Shown: positions 59,904 through 64,000 of the stretch, piece after piece
How positions within the stretch are numbered: position 1 is the first letter of the stretch
Layout: each line of letters opens with the position of its first letter
DNA from: Cellulomonas fimi ATCC 484
GTDB lineage: Bacteria > Actinomycetota > Actinomycetes > Actinomycetales > Cellulomonadaceae
Direction: 5' to 3'
NCBI RefSeq assembly: GCF_000212695.1
Contig: NC_015514.1
Location: 248,001 to 312,000 of the forward strand
DNA: 64,000 nucleotides
Notes under the pieces: model-generated
The model's database searches: none
Seen by the model: only the letters and a program-made list of their open reading frames with translations
What the model was told of the DNA's origin: nothing
Program-made: the position numbers and the translations under genes

Positions 59904-61967
59904 TCAGCGGCCCCCGCGCGGCCGTGCGAACACCCCGCCCACGAACCCCAGGACCGCCCCCAGCAGGATGATCGGCACGCCCGTCGTCACCACCGCCCGG
60001 TCGATCGCCGACTGCTCGACGACGAGCGCCGCGACCGCGAGGAGCGCGATGAGGATCGCCGCCCCGCGGATCAGCCGCCCGCCCGAGCCGTTGAGGCCCA
60101 TGAGCATCACGAGCGCCAGCACGGCGACCAGCAGCGTCGACGCGATCGCCGCCGCCAGGCCCACGGCCTGCGTGTCGCCGCCCGCCGCCGCCTCCACGAC
60201 GAGCTCCAGGTCGACGACCTCGCCGGCCGTCCACGGCAGCACGGCGCCCGCGATCACGGCGATCGCGCCGAGCCAGACGAGCCACCGCTTGACCACGGGC
60301 CGCCAGTCGCGGGCCGTCTGCGTGAACGTCGCCTGCGCCTCGACGGACCGTGTCCCGTCCGTCGCGACCACGCGCACGCCGCGCGACGCCGTGGTGCCGC
60401 CGTCGGGCAGCGGGGAGTCCACCCGCAGCTGGACGCGTCCGACCTGACCCGCGGGCACCGACACCCGGTCCTGCGAGAACGCGAGCCGGGCACGGCCCAT
60501 CTCGTCGGCCGCCGAGAGCTGCACCTGCAACGGGGACGCCCCGGCGCGGTTGTCGACGTCGACCGTGTACGTCCCGGTCCGGGCCGCGGTCGTGAGCGTC
60601 GCGGGGTGCACCTGGAGCCGCGCCGTCGTGATCGGCGACGCCGACGCCGTGACGTCGATCAGCCCCGGGGACTCGACCTCGCGCTCGCCGTCCGTGACGA
60701 CCACCGAGAAGGGCCGGGACGCCGACGTGCCGGGAGCGGGCGGTGCCGTGCGGGCGAGCGCGTGCACCCGCATCGCCTTGCCGCCGGGGACGACGAACTG
60801 CGCGTGCCCGAACGAGAACGCGACGAGCCGCTGCGGGTCCCGGCCCGCGAGCTCGACCGCGACCGCCTCGCTCGCGGCGCGGTTGTCGACGATCACGTCG
60901 AACGCGACCGCCTGGTCGCCCTCCGCGCGCAGGTGGCTCGGCTCCATCCGGACCGTGAAGGGCTCGGGCGCGACCTCGGGCGACGTCCGCTGCACGACCG
61001 TGACCGCGGCCGACACGGGGCCGTCCTCGTCCGACCCCTCGACCGTGAGCTGCCGGGTGGCCTCGCGGCCGGGCGCCGGCGCGGGCGCCGTGAACCGCAC
61101 GCGCACGTCGACCGCCTCGCCGGCCGGGACGTCGACCGACGGCGGCACCACGTCCGCGCGCACGACGTCCTCCGCGTCCTGCACGGCCAGCCGGTAGTGC
61201 CGCGGGAAGTTCGCCGCACGGTTGTCGAGCGTCACCGTGAACGTGCCCTCGGTCGCGTCCTGGAGCTGCAGCAGGTGCGGGCGGGCGGTCGCTGTCGGCG
61301 GTGGGCCGTACCGCGGCACCGTGACCTGGACGGCGACGGGCGCGGCCTTCGACGGGTCGAGGGACGAGCGCACGAGCAGCGGCACCGTGACCGTCTGGGC
61401 GGCGACCATGGTGCCGGCGCGCTGCGCGAGCGTCACCGTGACGGTGCGCGCCTCACCCGGCATGAGGTTCGCGTCGTCGTGCGTGAGGTCGAGCCACGGC
61501 GGCGGCGCCTGCGCGTGCACGACGATGCCGTCGACGACCGGAGAGGCGTTCTTCAGCGAGAGCGTGAACGTCCCCGGGCTGCCCGGTCCGACCACCACGG
61601 CCGCCGCGTCCGGCGACACGACCGGGACCTCGGCGCGCTCCTCGGGACGCGGCTCCGTCGTCGCGGTCGCACCGCCGGTCGCCGCCGGACCCGTCGTCGC
61701 GCCCGCTGCCGCCGCAGCGGCGCCTGCCGACGCGCCACCCGTCGTCGCGCCGCCGCCCGGACCGGCCGCCGACGTCCCCGTGACCACGGGACCGGTCGCG
61801 CCGGGCACGCCCGATCCCGGCGTCGACGCCGGACCCGACCCGGGCGCCGTCGTGCCGCCGGGCGGCCCGTGCTCGCCGTCCCAGCCGAAGTACGTGTCGC
61901 ACGTCCGGCAGAACTCCGCCGTCGGCGGGTTCGCCGTCCCGCACACCTCGCAGATGCGCTCGGCCAC
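59904..61967 (-). CDS. Zinc-ribbon, multi beta-domain, multi-helix membrane protein
   Basis: 687 residues. An N-terminal zinc ribbon (CEVCG...FCRTC) is followed by an Ala/Gly/Thr linker with VVTG and AAAAG runs. Four or five COG1470-type beta-sandwich repeats come next (GTFTLSLKNASPVVDGIVVH, GTFTVTLDNRAANFPRHYRL, GTYTVDVDNRAGASPLQVQL and similar), then an RDWRPVVKRW junction and four or five membrane helices at the C terminus. GTG at 61967 follows GGGGG. No signal peptide is visible, so the repeats are probably cytosolic. Function unknown. Confidence 0.75.
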   Translation of the reverse strand: MAERICEVCGTANPPTAEFCRTCDTYFGWDGEHGPPGGTTAPGSGPASTPGSGVPGATGPVVTGTSAAGPGGGATTGGASAGAAAAAAGATTGPAATGGATATTEPRPEERAEVPVVSPDAAAVVVGPGSPGTFTLSLKNASPVVDGIVVHAQAPPPWLDLTHDDANLMPGEARTVTVTLAQRAGTMVAAQTVTVPLLVRSSLDPSKAAPVAVQVTVPRYGPPPTATARPHLLQLQDATEGTFTVTLDNRAANFPRHYRLAVQDAEDVVRADVVPPSVDVPAGEAVDVRVRFTAPAPAPGREATRQLTVEGSDEDGPVSAAVTVVQRTSPEVAPEPFTVRMEPSHLRAEGDQAVAFDVIVDNRAASEAVAVELAGRDPQRLVAFSFGHAQFVVPGGKAMRVHALARTAPPAPGTSASRPFSVVVTDGEREVESPGLIDVTASASPITTARLQVHPATLTTAARTGTYTVDVDNRAGASPLQVQLSAADEMGRARLAFSQDRVSVPAGQVGRVQLRVDSPLPDGGTTASRGVRVVATDGTRSVEAQATFTQTARDWRPVVKRWLVWLGAIAVIAGAVLPWTAGEVVDLELVVEAAAGGDTQAVGLAAAIASTLLVAVLALVMLMGLNGSGGRLIRGAAILIALLAVAALVVEQSAIDRAVVTTGVPIILLGAVLGFVGGVFARPRGGR

Positions 61968-62277
61968 AGTCGTCCCCCTCGACACTCGTCAGGCTAGTCA
62001 CGTCCGGTGCCGACGGCTCCGCGGGCTGCGCGATAGGGCACGGCATGCTGCCCGGGCGTCCCTGTGCCGGACGTCATCCCCGGACGCGGTACCGCGTCCC
62101 CGCCACCCGCCGACGGCCGTCGCCGACGCGCCCCCCGCAGGGAAGGTGCACGGGGCGGCGCGCCACGTACACGCCGACCCGGACGCGTGGGGAGACGGCC
62201 GCGCGCGCAGAACGGACGATTCGTACACTCGGAGGTCAGGCCGAGGGGTGCTCGACGCAGTGGTCGAGGGGAGTGTC
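61968..62277. other. Control region between divergent genes
   Basis: 310 bases, no gene seen. It holds the perfect 18-base palindrome at 62082-62099. A TACACT (62224-62229) might be a -10, but no partner -35 was found. Confidence 0.5.
62082..62099. promoter_or_regulatory. Perfect 18-base palindrome
   Basis: GGACGCGGTACCGCGTCC. It lies between divergent promoters, so an operator is more likely than a terminator. The adjacent GAF/winged-helix regulator is a candidate binder. Confidence 0.5.
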
Positions 62278-63558
62278 ATGCCGCACCACGACACCGTGCG
62301 CACGGCCCACGAGCGCTTCGTGACCACGGGGCAGCTCGCGGGGGCGCACGTCCGCCGCCTCGTCGCGGACTCGTGGCGCCGCAGCGCCCGCAGCGGCGTC
62401 GACCCGGAGGTCCCCGCGCCGCCCGTCGACATGACGGGCCGCGCGCTCACGTCGTACCGGCGCGCGCACCCGCTGGCCGTCGCGATGCCGGTCGTGCGGG
62501 ACCTGCTCGTGCGGCCCGGCGCCGACGCGGGCTGGGTCACGGCGCTCGCGGACGACACGGGTCGACTGCTGTGGGTCGAGGGGGACCGGGACGTGCGGCG
62601 GCGGGTCGAGGGCGTCGGGTTCGTCGAGGGGGCGGTGTGGCGCGAGGACTGCGCGGGCACGAACGCCCCGGGCACCGCGCTCGCGACGCAGCGGCCCGTC
62701 CAGGTGGTCGGCACCGAGCACTACGCGCGCCCCGTGCAGCCGTGGAACTGCGCGGCGGCCCCGGTGCGAGGGCCGTCCGGTCAGGTGCTCGGGGTGCTCG
62801 ACGTGACCGGCGGGCCCGTCGTCGCGGGCGCGGTCGTGATGTCGCTGGTCCGGGCGACGGTCGCGGCCGTCGAGGCGGAGCTCGCGCGTCTCGCGCCGCC
62901 CGTGCTCCAGGTGCCGTCGGACCGGCTCGTCACCGCCCTGACCGGCGCCGGCGGTCGCGTGGCCGGCGGGCGGCTGCGCGTCCTCGGCCCCGACGTCCCG
63001 ACGCTGCACCTCGGCGGCCGCGACGTGCGGCTGTCGCTGCGGCACGCCGAGATCCTCCTGCTGCTCGCCCAGCACCCGACCGGGCTGACGGGCGACGAGC
63101 TCGCCGTGCAGCTCAGCGACCACGCCCTGTCCGACGTCACCGTCCGCGCCGAGGTGTCCCGGCTGCGCCGCGTCGTCGGCCCGCTCCTGTCCCAGTCCCG
63201 CCCCTACCGGCTGACCGCGCCCCTGCGCACCGACGTCGACACCGTCCGGAGCCTGCTCGAGGTCGGCGACGTCGCTGCGGCCCTGTCGAACCACCCCGGC
63301 GTCGTCCTGCCCCGCTCCACCTCCCCGGGCGTCGAGCGCATCCGTGACGACCTGCGCGCCGACCTGCGTGCCGCCGTGCTCGCCAGCCCCGAGCCGGGTG
63401 CGGTGTCCCGGTGGGTGTCATCCGACGACGGTGCCGACGACTGGCAGGCGTGGCAGCGCCTCACGGTGCTCGCCCCGCGGGGCACGCCCGCCCACGTGCA
63501 GGCCCGCGGCCGCCTCGACCTCCTCGCGCGCCGCCTCGCGGCACCCCGCGCCGGCTGA
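62278..63558 (+). CDS. GAF-domain winged-helix regulator (AcoR-sensor-like)
   Basis: 426 residues. Residues about 1-220 match the sensor half of AcoR-type regulators: RLVADSWRRSARSGVDP, WVEGDRDVRRRVEGVGFVEG and WREDCAGTNAPGTALATQRP. In place of a sigma-54 ATPase there is an OmpR/SARP-like winged helix (RLSLRHAEILLLLAQHPTGL, VTVRAEVSRLRRVVG). Relatives usually sit beside aldehyde dehydrogenase genes; none is present here within the window. GAGGGGAG precedes the ATG. Confidence 0.85.
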   Translation: MPHHDTVRTAHERFVTTGQLAGAHVRRLVADSWRRSARSGVDPEVPAPPVDMTGRALTSYRRAHPLAVAMPVVRDLLVRPGADAGWVTALADDTGRLLWVEGDRDVRRRVEGVGFVEGAVWREDCAGTNAPGTALATQRPVQVVGTEHYARPVQPWNCAAAPVRGPSGQVLGVLDVTGGPVVAGAVVMSLVRATVAAVEAELARLAPPVLQVPSDRLVTALTGAGGRVAGGRLRVLGPDVPTLHLGGRDVRLSLRHAEILLLLAQHPTGLTGDELAVQLSDHALSDVTVRAEVSRLRRVVGPLLSQSRPYRLTAPLRTDVDTVRSLLEVGDVAAALSNHPGVVLPRSTSPGVERIRDDLRADLRAAVLASPEPGAVSRWVSSDDGADDWQAWQRLTVLAPRGTPAHVQARGRLDLLARRLAAPRAG

Positions 63559-63599
63559 CCGCCCGAGCGTGCTGCGACCACGCCGGGTTCGCCCGGGGA

Positions 63600-63737
63600 T
63601 CAGTCGGCGACGACCGCGTCGGGCAGCAGGGCCGCGAACGGCCAGGGCGTGATGTCGAGGTGGTGGCGGTGCACCAGCGCGCGCGTGTACGCCTCGTCGA
63701 CGGGCAGCGCGTACCGGTTGGCGGCGAGACGGTGCAT
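63600..63737 (-). CDS. 45-codon ORF coupled to ridA
   Basis: The ATG shares one base with the ridA stop (TGATG). The product reads MHRLAANRYALPVDEAYTRA and then LVHRHHLDITPWPFAALLPD before a short end. Amino-acid use looks like real protein, and the same frame stays open a short way upstream (RREVVDAV). It could be a tiny coupled gene, the tail of a longer gene now truncated, or the true C terminus after a frameshift in ridA. No family recognised. Confidence 0.45.
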   Translation of the reverse strand: MHRLAANRYALPVDEAYTRALVHRHHLDITPWPFAALLPDAVVAD

Positions 63738-64000
63738 CACGGCGTCGACGACCTCGCGGCGACGGCCTCGATCTCCACGCGAGCGCCGAGCGGGAGCCCC
63801 GCGACCGCGACCGTGGTGCGTGCCGGGAACGGATCCGTGAACGCCTCGGCGTAGGCCGCGTTCATGGCCGCGAAGTCGTCCATGGACACCAGGTAGACGG
63901 TGGTCTTCACCACGTCGTCGAGGCTCCCGCCCGCCGCGCGGAGCACCTCCTGCAGGTTCGCCAGCACGCGCCGCGTCTGGACGGCGACGTCGCCGTCGAC
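63737..64000 (-). CDS. RidA-family (YjgF/YER057c/UK114) protein, C-terminal part
   Basis: 87 residues visible; the gene enters from the right edge. LANLQEVLRAAGGSLDDVVK, TTVYLVSMDDFAAMNAAYAE, then FPARTTVAVAGLPLGARVEIEAVA are the standard RidA C-terminal half, including the conserved Arg in PARTTV. RidA proteins hydrolyse reactive enamine/imine intermediates. The start lies outside the window. Confidence 0.92.
   Translation of the reverse strand, partial: VDGDVAVQTRRVLANLQEVLRAAGGSLDDVVKTTVYLVSMDDFAAMNAAYAEAFTDPFPARTTVAVAGLPLGARVEIEAVAARSSTP

Noticed and set aside
1..64000. tRNA, rRNA, riboswitch and origin features
   Set aside because: No cloverleaf with a CCA-compatible end, no rRNA-like stretch, no recognisable riboswitch core and no DnaA-box cluster was seen by eye; a covariance-model search would be needed to exclude small RNAs.

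Overview
This 64 kb window is chromosomal DNA from a very GC-rich actinobacterium. Coding capacity is dense, GTG starts are common and many genes overlap by 1-4 bases. The best match is Cellulomonas or a close cellulolytic relative, because the window carries a secreted family 6 glycoside hydrolase and a secreted copper polysaccharide monooxygenase with a cellulose-binding CBM2, alongside a full heme pathway cluster. No rRNA, tRNA, CRISPR array, insertion sequence or prophage was seen. Genus is inferred from gene content only.

Layout. 1-3.6 kb: start of a CPBP protease, then a divergent operon of membrane protein, winged-helix regulator, ABC ATPase and ABC permease. 3.7-6.9 kb: csoR-copZ-copA copper operon with a clear CsoR operator. 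6.9-8.5 kb: Rrf2 regulator and TauE/SafE exporter. 9-13 kb: lectin-GH6 cellulase diverging from a chemoreceptor. 13-21.7 kb: heme genes hemL, hemB, hemD, hemC, hemY and hemE on the minus strand, with hemA divergent; they share a GACA-N(2-3)-TGTC inverted repeat in their control regions. 21.8-30.9 kb: a mixed housekeeping block (purB, LysR, EamA transporter, a secretion-like alpha/beta hydrolase pair, HisC-like aminotransferase). 31-35 kb: 2-oxoacid dehydrogenase E1 alpha, E1 beta and E2 behind a multi-site CTACG operator.

35-43.7 kb: Rieske lipoprotein, DHA2 drug exporter, CopC and a CopD-CtaG fusion, and PhoX phosphatase behind a four-unit PHO box. 43.7-44.9 kb: a likely mobile or repeat-linked module, an AbiEi/DUF559-type nuclease-like gene bracketed by two related 60-base palindromic repeats. 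44.9-54.5 kb: S9 peptidase, DUF6458 protein, hydrolase with a divergent WYL-type regulator, a cytoplasmic trypsin-like protease followed by a small protein that looks like its N-terminal domain alone, a GAF-GGDEF protein and an NHL-thioredoxin protein. 54.6-64 kb: AA10-CBM2 oxygenase, patatin and acyltransferase pair, RNA methyltransferase with an 11-residue tandem-repeat tail, TetR regulator, zinc-ribbon multi-domain membrane protein, GAF/winged-helix regulator, and the end of a RidA gene coupled to a 45-codon frame.

How the genes combine. Copper handling (CsoR/CopZ/CopA, CopC, CopD-CtaG) recurs in a genome that must supply copper to cytochrome oxidase and to a secreted copper oxygenase. The heme cluster supplies the tetrapyrrole for the same respiratory chain. 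The GH6 enzyme and the oxygenase could act together on crystalline cellulose. The strongest candidates for undescribed biology are the repeat-flanked nuclease-like gene, the protease with its stand-alone partner domain, the shared hem operator and the lectin-GH6 architecture.
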